NCBI RefSeq assembly: GCF_000739635.1
Contig: NZ_BATQ01000099.1
Span: forward strand, 1 to 63,935
Source of the DNA: Verrucomicrobium sp. BvORR034
Lineage (GTDB): Bacteria; Verrucomicrobiota; Verrucomicrobiia; Verrucomicrobiales; Verrucomicrobiaceae
DNA length: 63,935 bases
Direction: 5' to 3'
A program made the position numbers and the translations under genes. This document shows, piece after piece, positions 11,518-19,127 of this stretch. Under the pieces are notes generated by a model. The model did no database searches. It was not told where the DNA came from and saw only the letters and a list, made by a program, of their open reading frames with translations. Every line of letters begins with the position of its first letter. Within the stretch, counting starts at the first letter, position 1.

Positions 11518-12867
11518 CTATTGGCCCTTGGGAAACAAGGCGTTGATTTCTGCCTGGGTCGCAGGGTCAAACTTTTCGACGGGCACCTCAAACACGACGC
11601 CGTCTGCGGCGCGCTTGAATCGGGCCGTGGCGGCATTGGCAAAGCCTTCCAGGCTTGCACTCAGCACCCGGCCATCCGCGCTTTTCCAGTCCTTCACGGG
11701 AGTGGGCAGTGCTGCTGCCGTTGAGGCAGGGGCAGGTGAGGGAGCCGGAGCGACTGCGGGAGCGGGTGCTGGAGTGGGGGCCTCTGGCGGAGTCATCTCC
11801 GTTGCGGCCGCAGGTGGGGTACTGGTGGGGGCGGTCGGAGCGGTGGGTTCAGGAGCCTTGTCAGTAGCGGCAGCAGCAGTCGGGCGCTGGTTTGACGCCT
11901 CGGCACTCTTGGGCTCTTTCACTTCAAAGTAGGTGAACAGGACATCCTTGGAGTTGGCACCTTTGTGAACCTCTGGCGCGGTGGTTTCATCGGCTGTGCC
12001 GGGCCCGGTGAGGACTCGATCATAGAGGGCGATTCCGCGGACACCCACGGCCACCTTTTCGGGTTTGTCAGGCAGCGTTGCCACACAATGCTGCGCCACA
12101 CCCCAGGCGGCTTCGCCCATGAACTCCTTGGCTTCGTCCGTGTACTTCCGCAACTCTGGCACATGGACGAGAAAGGCGCAGGTGTCTTCGGCAAGGTGAC
12201 AGAAGGTGATGAACTCTCCGCCAGATAGGGACACGGAGCGTTTCTTGGAAGGTTCGATGCCAACGTCACGCAGTGACTTGAGTTTGGAAGAAAACTCCGC
12301 AGCCAGCTTCTCAGCCTCCGGTGAGTTTCCGTGGGCGACTCCCTCGTTGTTCGTCGTGATTTTGCGATTTGCCGAGTCGAACAAAGCCTCTTCGGCGCTC
12401 TTCGAAGAGCTTCCCAGATCAAACCCATCTTTCGGAGCAACCAAAGCCCCTACCGAAATGAAGGCTGCCCCAATCATTCCGAGCACCGCCCAGGCGAACG
12501 CCGGAATGAAGAAGAACGTGTGCCGCTTGCGGTACACTGCGGGGCGACCAGTGGCTGGATCGAGATAAGTGTTGTCAACGGTCTTCCCGATGGTCTTGGC
12601 GTAGAGCAAGACGCACAAGGCTGAGGCCCAGGCGCCCCCGACAGGTGACCATGCCAGCGACAGATTCATCATGGCCACGGCTGCCGCTGCAGCAATAGAG
12701 CCGACGAAAAAGCCAATGACTGCAAAGACGGGAATGAGAATGCCGTGACCGCTGAAGAAGATCATGGGAAGGACGGGTGGGGGAGTTGACCAGCACAAAG
12801 GGTCAATCATTTGACCTTGGCGCTGCAACATGCATAGCCGCAGCGGCTCCCCAATGGCAAGCCACAT
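11518..12867 (-). CDS. Membrane protein with Pro/Ala linker and SHD1-like C-terminal domain
   Basis: Up to 449 residues. Three or four hydrophobic segments lie near the N-terminus (IFFSGHGILIPVFAVIGFF and following, then FFFIPAFAWAVLGMIGAAF). A soluble region, a Pro/Ala/Thr-rich linker of about 70 residues and a C-terminal SHD1-like domain follow (WKSADGRVLSASLEGF, then FKRAADGVVFEVPVEKFD). SHD1-like domains are common in Verrucomicrobiota and Planctomycetota secreted proteins; their role is unknown. The start is uncertain: an internal ATG at 12765 would begin directly at the first hydrophobic helix. No neighbour suggests a pathway. The 80 bases between this gene and the next hold no feature I can identify. 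Confidence 0.75.
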   Translation of the reverse strand: MWLAIGEPLRLCMLQRQGQMIDPLCWSTPPPVLPMIFFSGHGILIPVFAVIGFFVGSIAAAAAVAMMNLSLAWSPVGGAWASALCVLLYAKTIGKTVDNTYLDPATGRPAVYRKRHTFFFIPAFAWAVLGMIGAAFISVGALVAPKDGFDLGSSSKSAEEALFDSANRKITTNNEGVAHGNSPEAEKLAAEFSSKLKSLRDVGIEPSKKRSVSLSGGEFITFCHLAEDTCAFLVHVPELRKYTDEAKEFMGEAAWGVAQHCVATLPDKPEKVAVGVRGIALYDRVLTGPGTADETTAPEVHKGANSKDVLFTYFEVKEPKSAEASNQRPTAAAATDKAPEPTAPTAPTSTPPAAATEMTPPEAPTPAPAPAVAPAPSPAPASTAAALPTPVKDWKSADGRVLSASLEGFANAATARFKRAADGVVFEVPVEKFDPATQAEINALFPKGQ

Positions 12868-12947
12868 TTTAGTCGAACCGTAGGGAGAATAGCTCCTGGC
12901 GGGTTTTTCTTTAGAAGAAGCAGATCATTGCCTCCATTAGCTGTCCT

Positions 12948-14192
12948 TCACGGAGCCAGCACTCCGACAGATAGTGCCCCTGTCCCGTCGTTCTCAGCAG
13001 GTTCAATCCCGAGCGTGGTACAGATCAGATCGTACACCTCCGTGTTGGCAAATTCCGGTACGGCGACACCGCGTCGATAGGAGGGTCCCCAAGCGATGAA
13101 GGTGGCTCCCATCGAGGGTAGTTCTGGGGGAAATCCATGCGTTGCCTTCAAGAAGGTGCGTCGCTCCTCCTCGGTTCGGACTGGTTTCCGTACGATGCTC
13201 CAGCCCTCATCTGCCACCAGGACAACGGGGGGGATTCTTCGATGGCCCGTGAAATGCCAGCGCTCAGGAACATCACTGGCCAGGTAAGCTTTGAAGCGGG
13301 CCTCTGGCTTGTTCAACTTTTCGACAAGAGCCTCCGGAGTGCCTTCCTTGGGCCGCAGGCCCGACACCGCGCCAGTGGAGTCTACTTCGACGGTCTTGAT
13401 ATCGATGAAGTCCGCAAGGTTGATGATGCGGTCGGGGCTGACTTCGGTCATTCCATGATCCGCCACGCAGATGAGATGCACCCGGTTCTCCAGACCGAGT
13501 TGTTTGACACCCGCGAGCAATTGCCCCAAGGCTTGGTCCACTACCTTCACGGCTTCAGTCGTTTCGGGAGCGTCTGGGCCGTATTTGTGACCTGCTGAGT
13601 CGGCTTCATGGAAATACAGGGTCACCAGTCGGGGCCGCTCTCCTTCAGGACGCCCCAGCCATTCCAGCACGGTTGACACTCGCTTTTCTGCAGTGACGCT
13701 GCCGTCGTAGTCACGCCAGTCATGAGGACGGCGGCCCAGGATTTCGGCTTCAGATCCTGGCCAGAACATGCAGGCGGAACGGAGGCCCTGGCGCTCCGCC
13801 GTGATCCAGACGGGCTCGCCTCCCCACCAGCGTCCTTCCTTGACCGCCGGGCTGCCCAGGGAGAATTTGGCGTCAAACTCCGGGTCGTACATGCTGTTAC
13901 CCACGATGCCATGCCGGGCTGGGCGGAGACCCGTTACCAAGGTATAGAGATTGGGGAAGGTGAGGGAGGGAAAGCTGGGCACCATCCGCGGCGTGGTCAC
14001 GCCCTCGGCGGCCAGCTTGTTGAGCAGAGGCGGCTGGAATTTCTGCAGGTAGTCGGATCGAAAGCCATCAAGCCCCACGACAATCACGATCCGGTTGTTC
14101 TCCGGTTTGGGCAGTAATCCCCAGGCATAGATTCCCAGCGCTACGAGCGCCGTGGTGGCGAGGAGGGAGATCAGAACACGTCGAGGGGACAT
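12948..14192 (-). CDS. Nucleotide pyrophosphatase/phosphodiesterase family protein
   Basis: 414 residues with an N-terminal signal or anchor helix (VLISLLATTALVALGIYAW). The catalytic motifs of the alkaline-phosphatase-fold NPP family are visible: VGLDGFRSDYL (first zinc ligand), SFPSLTFPNLYTLVTG (Thr/Ser nucleophile region), YFHEADSAGHKYGP, CVADHGMTEV and TGHRRIPP. NPP enzymes cleave pyrophosphate or phosphodiester bonds of nucleotides or lipid head groups outside the cytoplasm with two zinc ions. It is the last gene of a minus-strand run beginning at trpC, but a 105-base gap separates it from the pseudopilin-like genes, so cotranscription is uncertain. Confidence 0.9.
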   Translation of the reverse strand: MSPRRVLISLLATTALVALGIYAWGLLPKPENNRIVIVVGLDGFRSDYLQKFQPPLLNKLAAEGVTTPRMVPSFPSLTFPNLYTLVTGLRPARHGIVGNSMYDPEFDAKFSLGSPAVKEGRWWGGEPVWITAERQGLRSACMFWPGSEAEILGRRPHDWRDYDGSVTAEKRVSTVLEWLGRPEGERPRLVTLYFHEADSAGHKYGPDAPETTEAVKVVDQALGQLLAGVKQLGLENRVHLICVADHGMTEVSPDRIINLADFIDIKTVEVDSTGAVSGLRPKEGTPEALVEKLNKPEARFKAYLASDVPERWHFTGHRRIPPVVLVADEGWSIVRKPVRTEEERRTFLKATHGFPPELPSMGATFIAWGPSYRRGVAVPEFANTEVYDLICTTLGIEPAENDGTGALSVGVLAP

Positions 14193-14297
14193 CGGCTATT
14201 TGATGGGCGGGAACTCGGTGGCAAACCACAAGTTAACCGCTACGGCCAACACTTCAAATGGCAGCGCGAAACGGCGACGTCACTTGAACAGGCGCGA

Positions 14298-14882
14298 TCA
14301 CTGCCAACTGGCCAGATTGTCCTTCCAAGTGGCAGGGTCTCCGTCTTTTCCGCCAGACCAGATGATGACGCCACTGCTCAGCGTTTCTGGTTGGGTCTTG
14401 TTTTCTGACTGAGGATCCCGGATGGTGCCATCCCCATCGTAGTCGATGCAAATGCGATAAGGTTGTCCGTAGATATCCACCATGCGAGGAACGCCCGCAC
14501 TGTCCACGAGGTAACCGCCTTTCCCGCCTCTGGCGGCATAGGGATCCAAAAAGCGCACCTTCCTCGGATTGAGCTCGGAGTCTTCCGCCATCAGAGCTTT
14601 CAAGATCTTGCCTTCACTGAGCATGGGGGTCTCGTCCGCATTGGCTGTCGCCAACGGATATCTGTTGTATTCTGTCTGGTAGCCCTTGATCGCGATCTCC
14701 AGGCCTTTGAAGGAAGATCTCATGGCGTGGAGGGCCTGTGCTTTCTGCTCAGCAGAACGATCAAATTGAAGTATGAGGACGGCGATCGAGATGAACAGCA
14801 AAAGGCACACGACGAGGATTACTGCCCTCAGCGCCACCCAACCCTCGTTGGGTGCAGACTTATCGTCATCCATGGGAGTCAT
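14298..14882 (-). CDS. Pseudopilin-like (GspG-like) protein, third of three
   Basis: 194 residues. A short polar N-terminus is followed by one membrane helix (VILVVCLLLFISIAVLIL) and a soluble domain with the outline of the GspG C-terminal fold: an amphipathic helix (ALHAMRSSFKGLEIAIKGYQTEYNRYP, residues about 50-76), LNPRKVRFLDPYA, and a calcium-type DYDGDGTI loop. The C-terminus (DPATWKDNLASWQ) matches its two upstream paralogues. No prepilin peptidase site of the GFTLIE type is present. The gene starts 6 bases after the stop of the previous paralogue, so they are cotranscribed. The role is unknown; a minor pseudopilin or a free membrane-anchored relative is possible. Confidence 0.78.
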   Translation of the reverse strand: MTPMDDDKSAPNEGWVALRAVILVVCLLLFISIAVLILQFDRSAEQKAQALHAMRSSFKGLEIAIKGYQTEYNRYPLATANADETPMLSEGKILKALMAEDSELNPRKVRFLDPYAARGGKGGYLVDSAGVPRMVDIYGQPYRICIDYDGDGTIRDPQSENKTQPETLSSGVIIWSGGKDGDPATWKDNLASWQ

Positions 14883-14888
14883 CGCTGA

Positions 14889-15488
14889 TTACCAGCTCAC
14901 CAAATTGTCCGCCCAAGTGGCAGGATCCAGGTCGGGACCTGCGGAGTAGACCAGAACGCGAGCTCGAATCTGTTTCAACTGGCCATCCCTGGGATCTGGA
15001 TTGGGAGTCGTCCCATCCCCATCGAGGTCCATGACCAGAAAGAAGGTGGTGCCGTTGGAATCCACCGTCCTTATCGTCGCCGCGTTGCTCTGATCGAGAC
15101 CTGCCTTGCCGGTCCTGGCAGCGGGCGGGTCGTAGAAGCGGATCTTGCGTGGGTTGAGCAGGCTCTCGGCACCCAGGATGGCGGCGACTGTTTCGCCCTC
15201 AGCAGGAATCGAGACCGTTTCCGCCAAGGTGCCGGGATCAGAGACGGGAAAGTGGCCGTACTCCTTCAAATAGCTCTCGATCCCAGTGGCGAGGGATTTC
15301 ATCGCAGCCTGTTCTCGTATGGCGGAGCCGCTGGCGAGGAAAGTGGCGGCCACGATGGCGAGGACGAGGATGGTCAGGACGCTGCCGGCAGCCATCCACA
15401 AGACCGGTCGCACAATGCGCAACCGGCCGCTCTTGGACGGGCGGTCGGGTTTCACTGCCTCGTCCCCAAAAGTATCGGGTAGATCCAT
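14889..15488 (-). CDS. Pseudopilin-like (GspG-like) protein, second of three
   Basis: About 200 residues from the ATG at 15488; an upstream start at 15524 would add 12 residues. A cytoplasmic tail of about 30 polar residues precedes one membrane helix (VLWMAAGSVLTILVLAIVAATF). The soluble part carries the paralogue signature: IESYLKEYGHFP, LLNPRKIRFYDPPAARTGKAG, the acidic loop MDLDGDGTTPNPDPRDG and the ending DPATWADNLVSW. As in its neighbours, the prepilin leader motif is absent. It lies between two paralogues with gaps of 6 and about 57 bases. Confidence 0.8.
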   Translation of the reverse strand: MDLPDTFGDEAVKPDRPSKSGRLRIVRPVLWMAAGSVLTILVLAIVAATFLASGSAIREQAAMKSLATGIESYLKEYGHFPVSDPGTLAETVSIPAEGETVAAILGAESLLNPRKIRFYDPPAARTGKAGLDQSNAATIRTVDSNGTTFFLVMDLDGDGTTPNPDPRDGQLKQIRARVLVYSAGPDLDPATWADNLVSW

Positions 15489-15545
15489 GTTGAAAATTGC
15501 ACCATGGAATGTGCCTGACGTCAATGCGTTCCAGAGCGTACCAGG

Positions 15546-16145
15546 TTACCAACTGGTCAGGTTGTCCTTCCAAGTCTTGGCGTTCCCATCCGCCCCCAGG
15601 CTGTAGATGAGCAGGGACCCTGACAGTAGTTTCTTGTCAGCAGGGGCAGAGGGGTCCGGATTCGGAATTTTACCGTCGCCGTCCAGGTCAAACAACACCT
15701 GAAACGGCCGTCCGAACTGGTCCGTCAATCGGACCTGGCCCCTGGAATCTCTGTAGAGCCCTCCTCGCTGGGTCGGCGCAGAAGGGAGCGCCAGGTACAC
15801 GGTGCCCCGGGTGTTCAGTTCGCCCGTCTGCCCCGTCAGTGCTCCCAGCCATACTCCTTGTGTAGGATGCGCCTGGGACTCGTCCTTCCAAGCGGGTTCC
15901 AGAGGCAGCTGGAACTGCTCCAGCCGATAAGCGTTGACCGCCAGATCCAGGGCCTTCATGGAGGTCCGGTCGATCGGGGCCTCCAGCTGCTTTGCCAGCA
16001 GGGTACGGGAGATGGGTGGGACCACCACCTTCGCCAGGACGACGACGATGGTGATGAGCAGCAACCACTTCATGGTGCCCAGTGAGGCCCGACGGGCGCC
16101 CTGAGGACGACGACTGGGGATGCTGCGTCTGGGAGTGCGGGACAT
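15546..16145 (-). CDS. Pseudopilin-like (GspG-like) protein, first of three
   Basis: 199 residues. A strongly basic, Arg-rich tail (about 24 residues) precedes a membrane helix (MKWLLLITIVVVLAKVVVPP). It shares with the next two genes the amphipathic helix MKALDLAVNAYRLEQFQLP, an FDLDGDGKIPNPDPSAP loop and the ending KTWKDNLTSW. GspG-type major pseudopilins bind calcium in a comparable acidic loop; this link is by motif only. An internal ATG at 16073 would remove the basic tail. It starts 8 bases after trpC ends, which suggests transcription from the trpC promoter. Confidence 0.78.
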   Translation of the reverse strand: MSRTPRRSIPSRRPQGARRASLGTMKWLLLITIVVVLAKVVVPPISRTLLAKQLEAPIDRTSMKALDLAVNAYRLEQFQLPLEPAWKDESQAHPTQGVWLGALTGQTGELNTRGTVYLALPSAPTQRGGLYRDSRGQVRLTDQFGRPFQVLFDLDGDGKIPNPDPSAPADKKLLSGSLLIYSLGADGNAKTWKDNLTSW

Positions 16146-16153
16146 TCTCCTGA

Positions 16154-16948
16154 CTACTCTTCGTCCAAGGCCATTTCCACACGCAACGCACGCGCCATCT
16201 GCAACGGATTCTCCGCTCTCATGAGCGTCTCACCCACCAGGAGGGCATTGGCACCGGCGATGGCCAAGCGGGCCGCGTCGTCCACGCTCTTGATACCGCT
16301 CTCGCTCACCAGGATGACATCGTCCGGCACTTCTTCAGCAAGCGCTTCCGTTGTGGCGAGATCCACGGTAAAGCTCTTCAAGTTCCGGTTGTTGATCCCG
16401 AGGATCCGCACGTCGGTGGCCAGCGCGCGTTCCAGTTCCGGCAGATCGTGTACTTCCATCAACACGTCCAACTGGCAGCTGTGAGCAACCTCCAGGAGAT
16501 GCTCCAGTGTGGGCTGATCCAATGCAGCGACGATGAGCAGGATGGCGTCTGCTCCAGCGACGACTGCCTCATGGATCTGCACTTCGTGAATGATGAAGTC
16601 TTTCCGCAGGACAGGGATGCTCACTTCCTGCCGGATCGTGGTCATGTACTCCAGGCGGCCTTGGAAGTACTTTTCGTCAGTCAGGACAGAGAGGGCATTG
16701 GCCCCGCCTTTTTCATAGGTGCGGGCGATCGTCAGGTAATCAAAGTTGGGCTGAATGACCCCGGCAGAGGGGCTGGCCTTCTTGACCTCGGCGATCAATC
16801 CCAAACGGGTGGGATCGGCTCGAAGCGCATCGTAGAGGGATCGGAAATCATCGCGACCCATGGCGGCAAGCCGCAGCTTCTCGGCCCGGGGCAGCAGGCG
16901 TTCTACTTCCTTGTGCTTGGTGGCAATGATCTCGTCGAGCTTGTTCAT
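16154..16948 (-). CDS. trpC: Indole-3-glycerol-phosphate synthase
   Basis: 264 residues, the normal length for a stand-alone TrpC. All active-site blocks are present: GLIAEVKKASPSAG with the catalytic Lys, LSVLTDEKYFQG, VLRKDFI with the second Lys, LMEVHD, LGINNRNL, LVSESGI and ALLVGETLM. It closes the indole ring in tryptophan biosynthesis by converting carboxyphenylamino-deoxyribulose phosphate to indole-glycerol phosphate. No other trp gene is in the window, so the pathway genes are scattered. It leads a tight minus-strand run with the pseudopilin-like genes. I see no trp leader peptide or attenuator in the roughly 200 bases between this gene and the tRNA. Confidence 0.97.
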   Translation of the reverse strand: MNKLDEIIATKHKEVERLLPRAEKLRLAAMGRDDFRSLYDALRADPTRLGLIAEVKKASPSAGVIQPNFDYLTIARTYEKGGANALSVLTDEKYFQGRLEYMTTIRQEVSIPVLRKDFIIHEVQIHEAVVAGADAILLIVAALDQPTLEHLLEVAHSCQLDVLMEVHDLPELERALATDVRILGINNRNLKSFTVDLATTEALAEEVPDDVILVSESGIKSVDDAARLAIAGANALLVGETLMRAENPLQMARALRVEMALDEE

Positions 16949-17102
16949 GAAAAGGGGACCTCTGTAGTATGAAGAGGGGGACCGTAAACCTGCCCTGCCT
17001 CAGGGGACTTGCAAGCAGGAGAGTCATGGTGATCAATCAAACGCATTCACCGCGTACTCCGGCAATGATCTGCAGAACCAAAACATTTTTAGCACTTTCA
17101 GC

Positions 17103-17131
17103 TTGAAACGATTCTGATTCTCGCCACACTA
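17103..17131 (+). promoter_or_regulatory. Possible promoter of tRNA-Gly
   Basis: TTGAAA (17103-17108) followed after 17 bases by ACACTA gives an acceptable -35 and a weak -10 about 19 bases before the mature tRNA 5' end. The spacing is right for a short tRNA leader, but the -10 match is poor. Confidence 0.3.
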
Positions 17132-17149
17132 ACAGTCCGCAACGCAATT

Positions 17150-17224
17150 GCGGGTGTAGCTCAGTGGTAGAGCACTTCCTTGCCAAGGAAGATGTCGCGC
17201 GTTCGAATCGCGTCACCCGCTCCA
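17150..17224 (+). tRNA. tRNA-Gly (GCC)
   Basis: The cloverleaf folds by hand: acceptor GCGGGTG with CACCCGC, D arm GCTC...GAGC, anticodon stem CTTCC/GGAAG with loop TTGCCAA (anticodon GCC), and T arm GCGCG-TTCGAAT-CGCGT. The discriminator is T and the CCA end is encoded at 17222-17224. The anticodon reads the glycine codons GGC and GGT. A terminator follows after two bases, so the tRNA is a single-gene transcript. Confidence 0.97.
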
Positions 17225-17226
17225 TT

Positions 17227-17254
17227 GCCCCGTCCCATAGACGGGGCTTTTTTT
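17227..17254 (+). terminator. Rho-independent terminator after tRNA-Gly
   Basis: Stem GCCCCGT/ACGGGGC around the loop CCCATAG, followed by seven T residues. Confidence 0.9.
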
Positions 17255-17470
17255 GTGTCTATTGCCAAAACATGAGCTCCGATTTCTGTGGGGGAGAGTA
17301 AAAATTTGCGGTCGATACAACCAGCAGCCCCAAGCAGCTACGATGAGTTGAGTCTGGCTGCGCCCGTGTATGCCCGCGCAAGAAGGTGTAAACTTTCTGC
17401 AACAACCCATTGCAAAACCCCATATAAGTTCGAGCCTGAAATATTCCCCCACTGTCTTTTTCCTAACTTT

Positions 17471-18328
17471 ATGAGCAGCAGCGTACTGGCGACGGTCATC
17501 AGCAACGGTCAGGAAGACCTTTTGAAAGAATGGGTCCAGCAGCAACTTCAAGCGGAGGGAATGCGGCGGGACTTGATCAAGGTCGAGGAATTAACCGCCC
17601 AGTCGCGCGAGTTTCTTCAGCGGTTTCAAGGGGCTGTGGGCTCCGGTGATCTCCTCAACATTCGATCAATGGGCTGGTCGCCGGTGCTTGAGTCTATTGG
17701 CGAGCTCTCCCGGCAACGCGGTCGTATGGGCTTCACCCCCACGGAGACGGCCCTGTTTGTGCTGTCGCTCAAGGCACCTCTCACCCGGCTCCTCCGGGAG
17801 GCTCACAAAGATGACCCCATCAAGTTCATCGAGGAAATCACAGTGGTCGGTGAGCTGCTCGACAAGCTGGGGCTCTTTACCATGGAGGTGTTCCTCCAGT
17901 CGAGGGAGGAAGTAATCATCCGCCAGCAGGAGGACATGTTGGAACTTTCGACCCCTGTCGTCAAACTCTGGGATGGTATCGTGGCGCTTCCCATCATTGG
18001 CACGCTGGACAGCGCCCGCACCAGCGTGGTGATGGAGTCTCTTCTGCAGCGCATTGTGGAGACGGGATCTGAGATTGCGATCATTGACATCACCGGCGTT
18101 CCGACTGTTGACACCCTGGTGGCCCAGCATCTTCTCAAGACGGTCGCTGCCGCGCGGCTCATGGGAGCGGACTGCATTATCAGCGGTATCCGTCCGCAGA
18201 TTGCGCAGACGATGGTGCACCTTGCCATCGACCTGAGTGCCGTCACCACCAAGGCCACTCTGGCCGAGGCCCTCAAGACGGCCCTGCAGCGCAATGGCAT
18301 GAAAGTGGTGTCGAGTTCCGCAGTATAA
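17471..18328 (+). CDS. rsbR: RsbR-type stressosome scaffold, STAS domain
   Basis: 285 residues from ATG 17471. The open frame extends further 5', but that part is unlike the family and 17471 begins the typical RsbR N-terminal helical domain. The C-terminal STAS domain has IIDITGVPTVDTLVAQHLL and IISGIRPQIAQTMVHL. These place the two phospho-threonines of Bacillus RsbR (T171, T205) at about residues 215 and 247. RsbR and RsbS build the stressosome, a cytoplasmic complex that holds the kinase RsbT until stress. The N-terminal sensor domain has no recognisable cofactor motif. It leads an operon of five signalling genes. The 216 bases between the tRNA terminator and this start should hold the operon promoter; I could not fix its boxes. 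Confidence 0.92.
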   Translation: MSSSVLATVISNGQEDLLKEWVQQQLQAEGMRRDLIKVEELTAQSREFLQRFQGAVGSGDLLNIRSMGWSPVLESIGELSRQRGRMGFTPTETALFVLSLKAPLTRLLREAHKDDPIKFIEEITVVGELLDKLGLFTMEVFLQSREEVIIRQQEDMLELSTPVVKLWDGIVALPIIGTLDSARTSVVMESLLQRIVETGSEIAIIDITGVPTVDTLVAQHLLKTVAAARLMGADCIISGIRPQIAQTMVHLAIDLSAVTTKATLAEALKTALQRNGMKVVSSSAV

Positions 18329-18347
18329 ATTCCGCCCAAAAACAGAC

Positions 18348-18701
18348 ATGCAGGAACGGATTCCAATACTGCAAATGGGAAGGGTGTTGCTGGTCACGAT
18401 TCAGGTGGACATGCATGACCGGCTCGCGCTTCAGCTTCAGGACGATCTCACTAACAAGATCAGTGAGAGCGGGGCCAAGGGGGTTCTGATCGACATTTCC
18501 AGTTTGGAAATGGTGGACTCCTTCATTGGGCGCGTGTTGGCGAACATCTCCTCCATGGCCAGTGTCCTGGACGCCAAGACGGTGGTGGTGGGTATGCAGC
18601 CTGCTGTGGCCATCACCCTCGTGGAGCTGGGCCTCTCGCTTAATGGCGTGCTGACGGCCCTCAATGTCATGAAGGGGATGAAGCTCCTTGAGAGGGAATA
18701 A
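18348..18701 (+). CDS. rsbS: RsbS-type stressosome STAS protein
   Basis: 117 residues, a single STAS domain. LIDISSLEMVDSFIGRVLANI places Ser58 at the position of the Bacillus RsbS phosphorylation site Ser59. GMQPAVAITLVELG matches the second STAS landmark. RsbS forms the stressosome core with RsbR and binds RsbT; phosphorylation by RsbT releases the kinase. It lies 19 bases after rsbR and 6 bases before rsbT. Confidence 0.95.
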   Translation: MQERIPILQMGRVLLVTIQVDMHDRLALQLQDDLTNKISESGAKGVLIDISSLEMVDSFIGRVLANISSMASVLDAKTVVVGMQPAVAITLVELGLSLNGVLTALNVMKGMKLLERE

Positions 18702-18707
18702 GCCACC

Positions 18708-19112
18708 ATGCCTGTATTGAATAGCGAAGTTTTACCTGTCCGGGGCGAAGGGGACATCGTGAGCGTACGTCAGGCGGTGCGGAAATGGGCCGTCGAGATC
18801 AAGTGCTCCCTGGTGGACCAGACGAAGGTGGTAACCGCAGCGAGTGAACTCGCTCGGAACCTCCTCATTTACGGCGGCGGCGGTGAGGTGCGTCTTGAGA
18901 AACTGCAAGAAGGCTTGCGAGGAGGAGTGCGGGTTACGTTCGAGGACAAAGGTCCTGGCATCCCCGACATTCCGCAGGCTCTTTCTGACGGCTTCACCTC
19001 TGGCAGCGGGATGGGCCTGGGACTCGGAGGTGCCAAAAGGTTGGTCAACGATTTCAGCATTGAATCTGAAGTGGGCAAAGGGACTCGCGTCACGATCACA
19101 AAGTGGAAATAA
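18708..19112 (+). CDS. rsbT: RsbT-type serine/threonine kinase
   Basis: 134 residues, the usual RsbT length, a stand-alone HATPase (GHKL) domain: N-box SELARNLLIYGGGG, the DKGPGIP box, and the GSGMGLGLGG lid followed by SEVGKGTRVTITKW. RsbT phosphorylates RsbR and RsbS and then activates a downstream partner. In Bacillus the partner is the phosphatase RsbU; here no RsbU is visible and the next genes carry RsbT-like domains of their own. Confidence 0.95.
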   Translation: MPVLNSEVLPVRGEGDIVSVRQAVRKWAVEIKCSLVDQTKVVTAASELARNLLIYGGGGEVRLEKLQEGLRGGVRVTFEDKGPGIPDIPQALSDGFTSGSGMGLGLGGAKRLVNDFSIESEVGKGTRVTITKWK

Positions 19113-19127
19113 GTCCTGCGGGAGCCT

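Noticed and set aside
17037..17225. 62-codon minus-strand frame over the tRNA
   Set aside because: It is the antisense reading of tRNA-Gly, a well-known false protein.
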